DNA of 64,000 nucleotides from Streptomyces sp. NRRL F-4489 (GTDB lineage Bacteria; Actinomycetota; Actinomycetes; Streptomycetales; Streptomycetaceae): positions 23,269 through 87,268 of the forward strand of contig NZ_LLZI01000090.1 of NCBI RefSeq assembly GCF_001509485.1. The letters run 5' to 3'. The translations under genes and the position numbers were made by a program. The notes beneath the pieces were generated by a model, which was not told the DNA's origin, did no database searches, and saw only the letters and a program-made list of their open reading frames with translations. Shown piece after piece: positions 41,805 through 50,565 of the stretch. Every line of letters begins with the position of its first letter. Within the stretch, counting starts at the first letter, position 1.

Positions 41805-43781
41805 TCAGTCCGCGTACGGCATTCGACTCAGGCCCACCGGCGGGGCGATGCCCACCGGCCCGGTGCCGGCCGTTCCGCCGACCGCCCCGCCATCGCTCCC
41901 GGTAGCCCGCGCCCACGCCGGTCCCCCACCGGTGACCGGCAGCCGTGCGGCCGTGCGCGCCAGGTCGAGGGTGAGCGTCGGCCGGGACGCGGGCGGGTCG
42001 ATGAGGTTGGCGTCGGTGCCGGCCACGATGAGGGCGAGCCGGTGGCCGGCGGGTACGACGTGGTCGCTCGCGGCGAGGCGGAGGGTGAGGGTGTACGGCG
42101 TGCCCGGGGTGAGCGGGTGGCCGTGGTGCGGGTCGGTGGCGTGGCCGAGGTCGGCCCAGCCGCGGCTGAAGACGGTGAAGCCGACCGGGCGGGTGTCGGC
42201 GGCGGTCTCCTTGAAGCAGCCGGTGTCGGCGGGCGTGCCGGCGCCCCAGCAGGTGGCGCGGGTCAGGGTGCGGATGCCCTCGCCGTCCCCGGCGTAATTG
42301 CGGATGGTGTCCGGGCCGATGTCCACGAGGACGGCCGAGAGGTGCGCGCTGGTGGTGCTGGGGGTGGCGGTGACGGTGACCGTGCCGGCGCCGGAGAGCC
42401 GCAGCGGGGCGGTCAGCGGGCCGGTGGTGAAGCCGGCCTTGTCCGGCGTGGCCCGGTCGAGGGCGGCGGCCCAGTCGGCCTCGCCGTGCGCGGGGTCGTC
42501 GGTGAAGGCGGCGGTCCGGCCGGCCGGGGCGGGCCGGGTGCCGAGGCCGCCGGGGCCGGCGGCGGTGCCGGGACGCGGGTGGACGGTCACCGGGGCGGTG
42601 CCGGGCGCGGGCCAGCGGGCGTCGGTGGCCCAGGTGTCCGGGGCGCGTTCGACATCGGCCATCGGCGCGCGCTCGATGCCGTTGCGGTAGCCCATCAGGT
42701 AGTGGTCGAACCACCGGTGGAGGGTGTCCACCCAGGCGCCGCGGCGGTAGTCGAAGGGGTCGACGTGGCCGGTCTGGGAGAGCCAGATCTTGCGCGGGAC
42801 GCCGTGCCGGGCGAGCGCGTCCCACCACTGGCCCACGTGCTGGGTGCGGACGTTGAGGTCCTGCATGCCGTGGACGAGGAAGACGCTGGCGCGGACCTTG
42901 GCGGCGGCGCGGACGTAGTCCCGTTCGGTCCACAGGGCCGTCCAGTCGCCGGTGCGCGGGGCGCCGTCCTTGAGCTTTTGCTGGACGGCGGCGCAGTTCT
43001 TGTGCGCGCCGGGGCTCTCGACGGCGGCGGCGAGTTGGTCGGGGCCGCCGTCGTAGAGCGGGGCGCCCTGGGCGAAGTAGTAGTCGTACCAGGACGAGAT
43101 ACCGGAGATCGGGACGATCGTCTCAAGGCCCGGGACGCCGGTGGCGGCGACGCCGTTGGCGATGGTGGCGTCCCAGCTCTTGCCGATCATGCCGGTGCGG
43201 CCGTTGGACCAGCCGGCGGTGACCGGGCTGCCGCCGGTGCGGGCGGTATAGCCGCGGGCCCGGCCGTTCAGCCAGTCGATGACAGCCTTGGCGGACTGGA
43301 TGTCGGACCGGCCGCCGACGTCGACGCAGCCGTCCGAGCGATTGGTTCCGGCCAGGTCGACGAGGACGGTCGCATAGCCGCGCGGTACGAAGTAGTTGTC
43401 GTAGAAGAGCGGGAAGCCGGCCGGGCGGCCCCGGTCGTCGTAGGTCTTCTTCTGGCTCTCGTTGCCGCGGCCGCAGCAGGAGTAGTAGGGGCTGGCGTCC
43501 ATGATGGCGGGAATCCGGCGGCCCTGCCGGGCGGGCTCGGCGGGCCGGATGATGTCGGCCGCCACGCGGTCCGGGCGGCCGTCCGCGTCGCCGTCCAGCC
43601 CGGTGTCCACCCAGACCGTCTCGCGGATCGCGTGGGCGTAGGAGTAGACGGGCCGGCTCTCGCGGGGCGCCGGGGCCGCGCTCGCCGCGGGCGGCCCGGT
43701 GAGCAGGGCGAGGAGGGCGAGGACGGCCGCGCCGACGAGCGTGGTCCATGGGGTGTGGGGTTGCCCCCTCCGTATCGTCAC
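41805..43781 (-). CDS. Secreted Xaa-Pro dipeptidyl-peptidase (S15-like)
   Basis: 658 residues. The signal peptide runs to about ASA-AP at residue 36. Catalytic triad: Ser202 in [14 protein letters not shown], Asp308 in VHGMQDLNV and His339 in SQTGHVDP. The C-terminal third is the jelly-roll domain typical of X-Pro dipeptidyl-peptidases and CocE-type hydrolases. It releases Xaa-Pro dipeptides from peptides outside the cell. Divergent from an M1 peptidase gene; TGTCGGTCA repeats lie between them. Confidence 0.93.
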   Translation of the reverse strand: MTIRRGQPHTPWTTLVGAAVLALLALLTGPPAASAAPAPRESRPVYSYAHAIRETVWVDTGLDGDADGRPDRVAADIIRPAEPARQGRRIPAIMDASPYYSCCGRGNESQKKTYDDRGRPAGFPLFYDNYFVPRGYATVLVDLAGTNRSDGCVDVGGRSDIQSAKAVIDWLNGRARGYTARTGGSPVTAGWSNGRTGMIGKSWDATIANGVAATGVPGLETIVPISGISSWYDYYFAQGAPLYDGGPDQLAAAVESPGAHKNCAAVQQKLKDGAPRTGDWTALWTERDYVRAAAKVRASVFLVHGMQDLNVRTQHVGQWWDALARHGVPRKIWLSQTGHVDPFDYRRGAWVDTLHRWFDHYLMGYRNGIERAPMADVERAPDTWATDARWPAPGTAPVTVHPRPGTAAGPGGLGTRPAPAGRTAAFTDDPAHGEADWAAALDRATPDKAGFTTGPLTAPLRLSGAGTVTVTATPSTTSAHLSAVLVDIGPDTIRNYAGDGEGIRTLTRATCWGAGTPADTGCFKETAADTRPVGFTVFSRGWADLGHATDPHHGHPLTPGTPYTLTLRLAASDHVVPAGHRLALIVAGTDANLIDPPASRPTLTLDLARTAARLPVTGGGPAWARATGSDGGAVGGTAGTGPVGIAPPVGLSRMPYAD

Positions 43782-43836
43782 GGGCGGACGGTAGCGCGGT
43801 CAACTCCTGTGCAGAAGAGGGCCGGACGTGACGCGT

Positions 43837-43856
43837 GTCGGTCAGATGTCGGTCAT
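43837..43856. promoter_or_regulatory. TGTCGGTCA direct repeats between two secreted peptidase genes
   Basis: TGTCGGTCA is found at 43837-43845 and 43848-43856, with a weaker third copy (TGTGTCAGA) from 43857. The 11-base spacing puts them on one face of the helix. They sit 56 bases upstream of the Xaa-Pro peptidase start and 90 upstream of the M1 peptidase start, so one regulator could control both. Confidence 0.45.
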
Positions 43857-43945
43857 GTGTCAGATATGGCCATGGACATGACGCGGGGCTGGATGTGTAC
43901 ATAGGGTCCGCAACAGATCCACCTCCCCTACGAGTTGGAGGACTC

Positions 43946-45436
43946 GTGCGTCACAGACTCCTGGTCCCGGGCGCGGCCGCGCTCAGCCTGCTGCTGGCGA
44001 TCCCGGCGGCGGCTGCCGACTTCCACCCCGGTGCCCCGGGCGTGGGCGACAGCTACTACCCCGAGAGCGGCAACGGCGGGTACCACGTCTCCCACTACGA
44101 CCTGCGGCTGAAGTACCAGCCGGCGACGGACCTGCTGGAGGGCACGGCGACCCTGCTCGCCCGGACCACGCAGGACCTGTCCCGCTTCAACCTGGACTTC
44201 GGCCTGAAGGTCAGCGAGATCCGGGTGAACGGCAAGAAGGCGTCCTTCGCCACCTCCTCCAAGCACGAGCTGGAGGTCACTCCGGCCGCGCCGCTGGAGA
44301 AGGGCAAGGACATCACCGTCGTGGTCCGCTACGCCGGCAAGCCCTCGGAGCTGAAGATCGACGGCTTCACCGCCTGGGCCCGTACGCCGGACGGCGCGGT
44401 GGTGGCGCAGGAGCCGGACTCGGCGGTGTGGTGGTTCCCCAGCAACGACCACCCCACCGACAAGGCGACGTACGACATCTCCATCGCGGTGCCGGACGGC
44501 ACCCAGGCGCTCAGCAACGGCGTCCTGGCCTCGCAGACCTCCAAGCTGGGCTGGACCCGCTACAACTGGCGGTCGGACAAGCCGCAGGCGACGTATCTGA
44601 CGACGCTGGCGGTGGGGAAGTTCGACATCACCACCGACACCACCGCCGACGGGCTGCCGGTGATCAACGCGGTCAGCCCGGACCTGGGCGCCAACCTCGG
44701 CTCGGCGCGGGCCAGCATCGAGCGCACCGCCGAGATCACCGAGTGGCTGCAGGGCGTCTTCGGCCCGTATCCGTTCAACGCGGTCGGCGGCTACGTGCCC
44801 AACGTCCCGGCCCGCTACGCGCTGGAGACCCAGACCCGGCCGTTCTACGGCAAGAAGGCGTTCGACAAGGGCACCAACGTCTCGGTGGTGGTGCACGAGC
44901 TGGCGCACCAGTGGTACGGCGACAGCGTGTCGCTGAAGGACTGGAAGGACATCTGGCTCAACGAGGGCTTCGCCTCGTACAGCCAGTGGCTGTGGTCGGA
45001 GAAGGAGGGCGAGGGCACCGCGCAGCAGCTGGCGGACTACGTCTACGCCCAGCACCCGGCCGACGACCCGTTCTGGACGGTGAAGCCGGGCGACCCGGGC
45101 GCGGACAAGCAGTTCGACTCGGCGGTCTACGACCGGGGCGCGCTGGCACTCCAGGCGCTCCGCAACAAGCTCGGCGACACGGTGTTCTTCGACATCCTCA
45201 AGTCCTGGCCGACCGAGCACCGGTACGGCAACGCGGCGGTCGGCGACTTCGTGAAGTTCGCCGAGCGCAAGTCCGGCAAGCCGCTGGCGGACTTCTTCGA
45301 CACCTGGCTGTACCAGCCGGTCAAGCCGGCCGCGGGCGCCGGCGGCGCGAAGGCGTTCGCCGCGCGCGGGCTCGTCGCCCAGCCGAAGTCGTGGAAGCAG
45401 ATCGCGGCCACCCACGACGTGCACGGCGGCCACTGA
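43946..45436 (+). CDS. Secreted M1-family metallopeptidase (aminopeptidase)
   Basis: 496 residues from the GTG at 43946, with GGAGG upstream. A signal peptide ends near AAAADFHPG. The zinc site is HELAH (His317, Glu318, His321) with the third ligand Glu340 in NEGFASY; WYGDSV follows as usual. The N-terminal beta-domain starts with YHVSHYDLRLKY. It is shorter than classic PepN because it lacks the C-terminal helical domain, as many secreted Streptomyces M1 enzymes do. It likely works with the divergent Xaa-Pro peptidase in extracellular peptide use. Confidence 0.95.
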   Translation: MRHRLLVPGAAALSLLLAIPAAAADFHPGAPGVGDSYYPESGNGGYHVSHYDLRLKYQPATDLLEGTATLLARTTQDLSRFNLDFGLKVSEIRVNGKKASFATSSKHELEVTPAAPLEKGKDITVVVRYAGKPSELKIDGFTAWARTPDGAVVAQEPDSAVWWFPSNDHPTDKATYDISIAVPDGTQALSNGVLASQTSKLGWTRYNWRSDKPQATYLTTLAVGKFDITTDTTADGLPVINAVSPDLGANLGSARASIERTAEITEWLQGVFGPYPFNAVGGYVPNVPARYALETQTRPFYGKKAFDKGTNVSVVVHELAHQWYGDSVSLKDWKDIWLNEGFASYSQWLWSEKEGEGTAQQLADYVYAQHPADDPFWTVKPGDPGADKQFDSAVYDRGALALQALRNKLGDTVFFDILKSWPTEHRYGNAAVGDFVKFAERKSGKPLADFFDTWLYQPVKPAAGAGGAKAFAARGLVAQPKSWKQIAATHDVHGGH

Positions 45437-45485
45437 CCGGGAGCGGGGGCGCCGCCCCGGTGGGCGGCGGCCGGCGACCGTGAGC

Positions 45486-45525
45486 GGCGGGCGGGTCCGG
45501 TGCGGGTGCGCCGGACCCGCCCGCC
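45486..45525. terminator. Bidirectional terminator hairpin
   Basis: GGCGGGCGGGTCCGG (45486-45500) and CCGGACCCGCCCGCC (45511-45525) form a perfect 15-bp stem with a 10-base loop between the stop codons of convergent genes. Confidence 0.8.
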
Positions 45526-45555
45526 GGCGCGTCGGGACGCGGAGGGCCGGCGTGG

Positions 45556-46500
45556 TCAGCGACGGCCCGCGCGGTGCTCCCGCCGGGCCCGCCGGGCGAG
45601 CGGCAGATACCGCAACCGCTCCGGCAGCACCGGTACCACCGCGCGCACCACCCGCCCCAGCCGGCGCAGGCGCCTCTCCTGCGCGTCGGTCCACGGCAGG
45701 CCGAGGGCGTGCCGGGCGTCCGGCGGCATCAGCCCGATGATCAGGAAGCGGCGCAGCCGGAGGAACGCCGGCCGCAGCACCGGCCACCCGATCCGCAGCA
45801 GCATCCGCAGCCACACCGGCCCGCGGTCCGGAACCGGCAGCGGACCGTCGACCGTGACCAACTCCCGCACCACCACCGTCTGTTCGACCTCCATGTCGAG
45901 CATCCTGCGGTAATACGGCCAGAACTCCTCGATCGTCTGCGGCATATCGCGGTCGCGGATGCCCAGCACCCGGCCGACCCGCAGCCACTCCGCGTACAGC
46001 TGCCGCTCCTGCGCCGGGGTGAACGGGCGGCCGAGATAGCGCTGGGCGTGCCGGAAGACGGGGTAGCCGGTGGCGTGCACCCAGGCGTACGTCGCGGGGG
46101 TGAGCGCGTGGTACGGGCGGCCGTGCGCGTCGGCGCCCCGGATGGTGCGGTGCAGCCTGCGCAGCCGCCGGCCCTCCTCGGCGGCCCGGGCGCCGCCGTA
46201 CACCCACAGCTGATAGGAGGCCAGGGAGCGCACACCGCGCCCCCAGGGGTCGGTGCGGAAGACGGAGTGGTCGTCCACGCCCGCGCCCACGGCGGGGTGC
46301 GCGACCTGGAGGGCCAGCGCGGCGGGCAGGCTCAGCACCGTCCGGACGTCCCCGACCAGCGACCAGAGCACCCCGCCGGGTGGCGGCGGCACCGGCTCGG
46401 CGCGGAGCGGACCCGTGCCGGTGCGTACGGGTCGCGGGTCGCGTGGCGGGACCGTGCGTACCGAGTTCATCCGTTCCATGACCATTCGTACGGTGTTCAT
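45556..46500 (-). CDS. Oxygenase MpaB family protein (DUF2236)
   Basis: About 314 residues. Motifs of the DUF2236/latex-clearing/MpaB group are present: SLPAALALQVAHPAVGAGVDDHS near the N-terminus, ATYAWVHATGYPVFRHAQRYLG (possible haem-ligand His) and EEFWPYYRRMLD. Some relatives are haem-b oxygenases; activity here is unknown. The start is unsure: ATGs at 46512, 46500 and 46470 are all possible, and the 46500 and 46470 ones lie in a roughly 30-base imperfect tandem duplication (KRMNTVRMV then ERMNSVRTV). Confidence 0.85.
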   Translation of the reverse strand: MNTVRMVMERMNSVRTVPPRDPRPVRTGTGPLRAEPVPPPPGGVLWSLVGDVRTVLSLPAALALQVAHPAVGAGVDDHSVFRTDPWGRGVRSLASYQLWVYGGARAAEEGRRLRRLHRTIRGADAHGRPYHALTPATYAWVHATGYPVFRHAQRYLGRPFTPAQERQLYAEWLRVGRVLGIRDRDMPQTIEEFWPYYRRMLDMEVEQTVVVRELVTVDGPLPVPDRGPVWLRMLLRIGWPVLRPAFLRLRRFLIIGLMPPDARHALGLPWTDAQERRLRRLGRVVRAVVPVLPERLRYLPLARRARREHRAGRR

Positions 46501-46620
46501 CCGCTTCCCCATGATACGGCCGGCACCGCCGCCCGGCGGGCCCACCGGGCGGCGGCCGCACCCCGCCGACCGCAGTGGTCCGGCCGCCATACCTCACGTC
46601 CATCTCGCACCCCCCGGGAG

Positions 46621-46636
46621 GTTACCTGGAAGTAAC
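46621..46636. promoter_or_regulatory. Dyad upstream of the sphingomyelinase gene
   Basis: GTTAC-CTGGAA-GTAAC at 46621-46636 is a small inverted repeat in the 201-base gap between divergent genes, 66 bases before the sphingomyelinase start. A weak PHO-box-like GTTCACG (46662-46668) follows. Neither is conclusive. Confidence 0.3.
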
Positions 46637-46701
46637 TGGAGCTGGTTTGATGTGCGTCGCCGGTTCACGTCCCCATGTCCCCACCTCCATAGGGAGATTC
46701 A

Positions 46702-47676
46702 GTGCCGCACTCCGTGCCGCGTACGTTCCGGACCGCCGCCGTCGCCGGGGCCCTCGCCGTCGCCGCCCTGGCCGCCGCGTCCCCCACCGCGTCGGCCGCC
46801 GCCGCGCCCCGGCTGAAGGTGCTCACCTACAACACCTTCCTGATGAGCAAGAACCTCTATCCCAACTGGGGCCAGGACCACCGCGCGCAGGCGATCGCCT
46901 CGGCCGGCTTCTTCCACGGCAACGACGTGGTCGTACTCCAGGAAGCCTTCGACAACTCCTCCTCGGACGCCCTGAAGTCGCGGGCCGCCGCGGAGTATCC
47001 GTACCAGACGCCGGTGGTCGGCCGCGGCCGCGGCGGCTGGGACGCCACCGGCGGCGCCTACTCGGCCCTCACACCCGAGGACGGCGGGGTGACACTGCTG
47101 AGCAAGTGGCCGATCCTGCGCAAGGAGCAGTACGTCTACAAGGACGCGTGCGGTTCGGACTCCTACTCCAACAAGGGCTTCGTCTACGCCGTCCTGGACG
47201 TCAACGGCACCCGGGTGCATGTGGTCGGCACCCATACGCAGTCCACCGACTCGGGCTGCAAGGCCGGGGAGGCGGCCGCCGACCGCGCCAAGCAGCTCAA
47301 GGAGATCGACGCCTTCCTCGACGCCCGGAACATCCCCGCGGACGAGGAGGTCATGGTCGCCGGCGACCTGAACACCGACTCCCACGGCGCGGAGTACCAG
47401 GCCCTGCTGGCCAACGGCGACCTGGCCCCCGCCGACAGCCGCACCGGCCACCCGTACTCCTTCGACACCCAGGAGAACTCGATCGCCCGCGACCGCTACC
47501 CGGGCGAGCCCCGCGAGGACCTGGACTACGTGCTGTTCCGCAACGGCCACGCCCGCCCCGCCGACTGGCACAACACCGTGATCAAGGAGGAATCCGCCCC
47601 CTGGACCGTCTCCAGCTGGGGCAAGCAGTACACCTACACCAACCTCTCCGACCACTATCCGCTGCAGGCGGGCTGA
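46702..47676 (+). CDS. Secreted sphingomyelin phosphodiesterase (sphingomyelinase C)
   Basis: 324 residues, GTG start with GGGAGA upstream and a signal peptide to about TASAAAA. The DNase-I-like EEP fold has metal ligand Glu81 in VVLQEAFD, VGTHTQ, Asp222 and Asn224 in VAGDLNTD, LDYVL and catalytic His318 in SDHYPL. The sphingomyelinase-type YNTFLMSKNLYPNWGQDHR start and CGSDSYSNKG segment support this over a nuclease. It cleaves sphingomyelin to ceramide and phosphocholine outside the cell, possibly a phosphate or choline scavenger. Confidence 0.93.
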   Translation: MPHSVPRTFRTAAVAGALAVAALAAASPTASAAAAPRLKVLTYNTFLMSKNLYPNWGQDHRAQAIASAGFFHGNDVVVLQEAFDNSSSDALKSRAAAEYPYQTPVVGRGRGGWDATGGAYSALTPEDGGVTLLSKWPILRKEQYVYKDACGSDSYSNKGFVYAVLDVNGTRVHVVGTHTQSTDSGCKAGEAAADRAKQLKEIDAFLDARNIPADEEVMVAGDLNTDSHGAEYQALLANGDLAPADSRTGHPYSFDTQENSIARDRYPGEPREDLDYVLFRNGHARPADWHNTVIKEESAPWTVSSWGKQYTYTNLSDHYPLQAG

Positions 47677-47850
47677 CCATCCGGGCGGCGGGCCGGAACA
47701 GGCGGCCGGGCCGAGGCCGGCGCCCGGCGTCGGTCCCCGCGCGCTCCGCCGTAACGGCCCCCTGCCTGCTCGCACTCGCTGGAATTACTCCCCGTGTCTG
47801 GCTCATGACTCAACAGTACGGGCGACCACTGACAACGGGCCGGGACGCCG

Positions 47851-47892
47851 GAGGGCGGCCGCGGTGGCCCGGAGGCTGCCGCGGCCGCCCTC
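47851..47892. terminator. Bidirectional terminator hairpin
   Basis: GAGGGCGGCCGCGG (47851-47864) and CCGCGGCCGCCCTC (47879-47892) make a perfect 14-bp stem with a 14-base loop between the convergent sphingomyelinase and permease genes. The rest of the 246-base gap shows no gene. Confidence 0.8.
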
Positions 47893-47922
47893 GGCGGTCC
47901 GGGAGGTGGGGTGCGGTGCGGC

Positions 47923-49383
47923 TCAGTCGGCGAGTTCGCGCTCGGCGGCGATCCGGCGGACCCGGCCGCGGACCGCGAACCAGCCGCCGACCAGCGCCGC
48001 GGCCAGGACCGGGATCAGCAGGACGGTCTTGCGGCCGACGCCGTCGTCGAACCACATCAGCACGATGACGCCGAGCAGGAAGGCGATGGTCGCGATGTCG
48101 GTGACCGGGGTGCCCGGGAGGCGGAAGCGCGGCCGTTCGACCAGTCCCTGCTTGGAGCGGCGCACGAAGACCATGTGACAGAGCATGATCGTGCACCAGG
48201 TGCTGATGATGCCGAGCGCGGCGATGTTGATGACGATCTCGAACGCGTCGCTGGGCAGCCAGTAGTTGAGCCCGACGCCGAGCACGCACACCGCGGAGGT
48301 GAGCATGATGCCGCCGTACGGCACCTGGTTGCGGTTCATCCGCCCGGCGAACTTCGGCGCGGAGCCCGCCATGGACATCGAGCGCAGGATGCGGCCGGTG
48401 GAGTACAGCCCGGAGTTGAGGCTGGACATCGCGGCGGTGAGCACGACGAGGTTCATCACGTCGCCGGCGTGCGGGATGCCGACGTGGGACAGCACGGTGA
48501 CGAACGGGCTCTCATTGGCGCTGAAGGCGTTCCACGGCAGCAGCATCGCCAGCAGGATCACCGAGCCGACGTAGAAGACGCCGACCCGCCACATGATCGA
48601 GTTGACGGCCTTGGGCACGACCTTCTGCGGCTCACTGGTCTCACCGGCGGTGACGCCGACCAGTTCGACGGCGGAGTAGGCGAAGACCACGCCCTGGAGC
48701 ACGATCACCACGGGCAGCAGACCGGTCGGGAAGAGGCCGCCGTGGTCGGTGATCAGGTGCAGGCCCGGGGTGTGCCCGTCGACCGGGTGCTGGGTGGCCA
48801 GCAGGAAGATCCCGATGAACATGAAGACGACCAGCGCCGCGACCTTGACGATCGCGAACCAGAACTCCATCTCACCGAAGATCTTCACCGAGATGAGGTT
48901 GATCGACAGCACCACCGCCAGCGCGATCAGCGCCATCACCCACTGCGGAATGCTGGTGAACATGGACCAGTAGTGGGTGTACAGGGCGATCGCGGTGATG
49001 TCGGCGATACCGGTCGTGGACCAGTTGACCACGTACATCCAGCCCGCGGCGTAGGCGCCCTTCTCGCCGAGGAATTCCCGCGCGTACGAGACGAACGAGC
49101 CGGACGAGGGGCGGTGGACGACCAGCTCGCCCAGCGCGCGGACGACGAAGAAGGCGAACAGTCCGCAGACCGCGTAGGCGACGGCCAGGGCGGGCCCGGC
49201 GGAGTGCAGCCGGCCGCCGGCGCCCAGGAAGAGGCCGGTGCCGATCGCGCCGCCGATGGCGATCATGTTGATGTGCCGGCTCTTGAGACCCTTGCTGTAG
49301 CCGGCGTCTCCCGCGTCCTGCCGGACCCCGCTCCCCCCGTCCGATGGCCGCTGGGCTTCATCCACGACGGTTTCAGTGCTCAC
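47923..49383 (-). CDS. Amino acid permease, APC/AAT family (L-asparagine permease-like)
   Basis: 486 residues from the GTG at 49383; the ribosome-binding site is weak. Twelve membrane segments; the family start HINMIAIGGAIGTGLFLGAGGRL, LVVHRPSSGSFVSYAREFLGEKGAYAAGWMYVVNW and VELVGVTAGETSEPQK are those of AnsP/GabP-type proton symporters. The pattern is closest to the L-asparagine permeases I remember, but other neutral amino acids are possible. Transcribed alone, divergent from a MerR gene across 354 bases. Confidence 0.92.
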   Translation of the reverse strand: MSTETVVDEAQRPSDGGSGVRQDAGDAGYSKGLKSRHINMIAIGGAIGTGLFLGAGGRLHSAGPALAVAYAVCGLFAFFVVRALGELVVHRPSSGSFVSYAREFLGEKGAYAAGWMYVVNWSTTGIADITAIALYTHYWSMFTSIPQWVMALIALAVVLSINLISVKIFGEMEFWFAIVKVAALVVFMFIGIFLLATQHPVDGHTPGLHLITDHGGLFPTGLLPVVIVLQGVVFAYSAVELVGVTAGETSEPQKVVPKAVNSIMWRVGVFYVGSVILLAMLLPWNAFSANESPFVTVLSHVGIPHAGDVMNLVVLTAAMSSLNSGLYSTGRILRSMSMAGSAPKFAGRMNRNQVPYGGIMLTSAVCVLGVGLNYWLPSDAFEIVINIAALGIISTWCTIMLCHMVFVRRSKQGLVERPRFRLPGTPVTDIATIAFLLGVIVLMWFDDGVGRKTVLLIPVLAAALVGGWFAVRGRVRRIAAERELAD

Positions 49384-49702
49384 TGGTGGTTCATCTCGCT
49401 TTCGGAGAGCTTGACCATGACCGGCATCGCGGGTCGCGCGAACGGCCAGTCGGGACACCTTCCCCGAAGAGCGGGCCCCCGTCTGTGTGCCACCTCACAT
49501 GGCGCGGATTCACCCAGGCATTTGTCCGTTTTTGTGGCGGATAACACGGCGGTGAAGCTTCGGTAAGGGCGAGAGTGCGCCAGTTTTCGGTCGCTGTCTC
49601 CGCGTCGGGCGTCGATATTCGCTTGACCTGATGCGCTGCTGCGGCCAGGCGGGGCGGGCCCGGCGTGCGGCCCGGCGCGCATGCCGAGCGGCGCGCGGAG
49701 GT

Positions 49703-49732
49703 TTCACACCTCTGGTGAGACAGCAATACTGT
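49703..49732 (+). promoter_or_regulatory. MerR gene promoter, probably leaderless
   Basis: TTCACA (49703-49708) and TACTGT (49727-49732) are 18 bases apart, and the ATG at 49738 follows the -10 by five bases with no ribosome-binding site. The remaining part of the gap back to the permease start (49384-49702) shows no gene and must hold the permease promoter. Confidence 0.5.
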
Positions 49733-49737
49733 TGAAC

Positions 49738-50502
49738 ATGATGGAGTCCGCCCCCGGTCTGACCGTTGACGAGCTCGCCGCCCGCGCCGGCGTGACGGTC
49801 CGCACGATCCGCTTCTACAGCACCCGCGGTCTGCTGCCGCCGCCCGAGATCGGGCCGCGCCGGGTGGGCCGCTACGGACCGGACCACCTCTCGCGGCTCG
49901 CGCTGATCGAGGAGCTCCAGCACCAGGGCATGACGCTGTCCGCGATCGAACGCTACCTGGCGCAGCTGCCGCCCGATCTGAGCGCCCAGGATCTGGCCAT
50001 CCACCGCGCGCTGGTGGCGAGCTGGATCCCGGACCAGGCCGAGGACGCGACCCGGGAGCAGCTGGAGCGGCGGGTCGGCCGGGAGCTGACCGAGGAGGAC
50101 CTCGACCGGCTGGCGGCGATGAACGTCCTGGTGCGCACCGAGGACCCGGGGGTCTACCGCGTCGATCCGGGGCTGCTGCACCTGGGGACGCGGCTGCTGG
50201 ATGTGCCGATCGCGCTGGAGACGATCCTGGCGGCGCGCACCGTCGTCATCGAGCACACCCGCTCGGCGGCCCGGGAACTCAGCCGCCTCTTCAAGGACGA
50301 GGTGTGGGAGCCGTACCGCGACGGGGGGCCGGACGCGGAGGAGATGGCGCGGATGAAGTCGCTGTCGGCGCATATGCAGCCGATGGTGGTGCAGGCGCTG
50401 GTCACGGCCTTCCAGCGGTCGATGAAGGAAGAGCTGCGGGAGTGGCTCGGCACGCGCCCCGACAAGGACGGCGGCGACAAGGACGGCGGCGGCACGGACT
50501 GA
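49738..50502 (+). CDS. MerR-family transcriptional regulator
   Basis: 254 residues. The MerR DNA-binding domain is at the N-terminus (LTVDELAARAGVTVRTIRFYSTRGLLPPPEI, then HLSRLALIEELQHQGMTLSAIERYL). A long effector region follows (about 80-240) that has no cysteine pattern for metal binding. The end is a short acidic/Gly repeat (KDGGDKDGGG). This type is often linked to fatty acid or acyl-CoA genes in actinomycetes; it converges on a beta-oxidation operon here, which may be its target. Probably leaderless. Confidence 0.9.
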   Translation: MMESAPGLTVDELAARAGVTVRTIRFYSTRGLLPPPEIGPRRVGRYGPDHLSRLALIEELQHQGMTLSAIERYLAQLPPDLSAQDLAIHRALVASWIPDQAEDATREQLERRVGRELTEEDLDRLAAMNVLVRTEDPGVYRVDPGLLHLGTRLLDVPIALETILAARTVVIEHTRSAARELSRLFKDEVWEPYRDGGPDAEEMARMKSLSAHMQPMVVQALVTAFQRSMKEELREWLGTRPDKDGGDKDGGGTD

Positions 50503-50565
50503 GGCGGCGCCGCTGGCGCGGGGTCACGGGGGCGGACCGCGCCGGCCCGCCCCCGCCCGCCCGGA

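Noticed and set aside
43870..43910. Promoter TGGACA with TACATA for the M1 peptidase
   Set aside because: The spacing is 19 bases or more and the -10 matches are weak, so it was not listed.
46662..46690. PHO box upstream of the sphingomyelinase gene
   Set aside because: Only one GTTCACG-like half is present; the second 11-base repeat does not match.
49510..50373. 287-codon minus-strand frame across the MerR gene
   Set aside because: No motifs; the plus-strand MerR HTH and promoter are clear.
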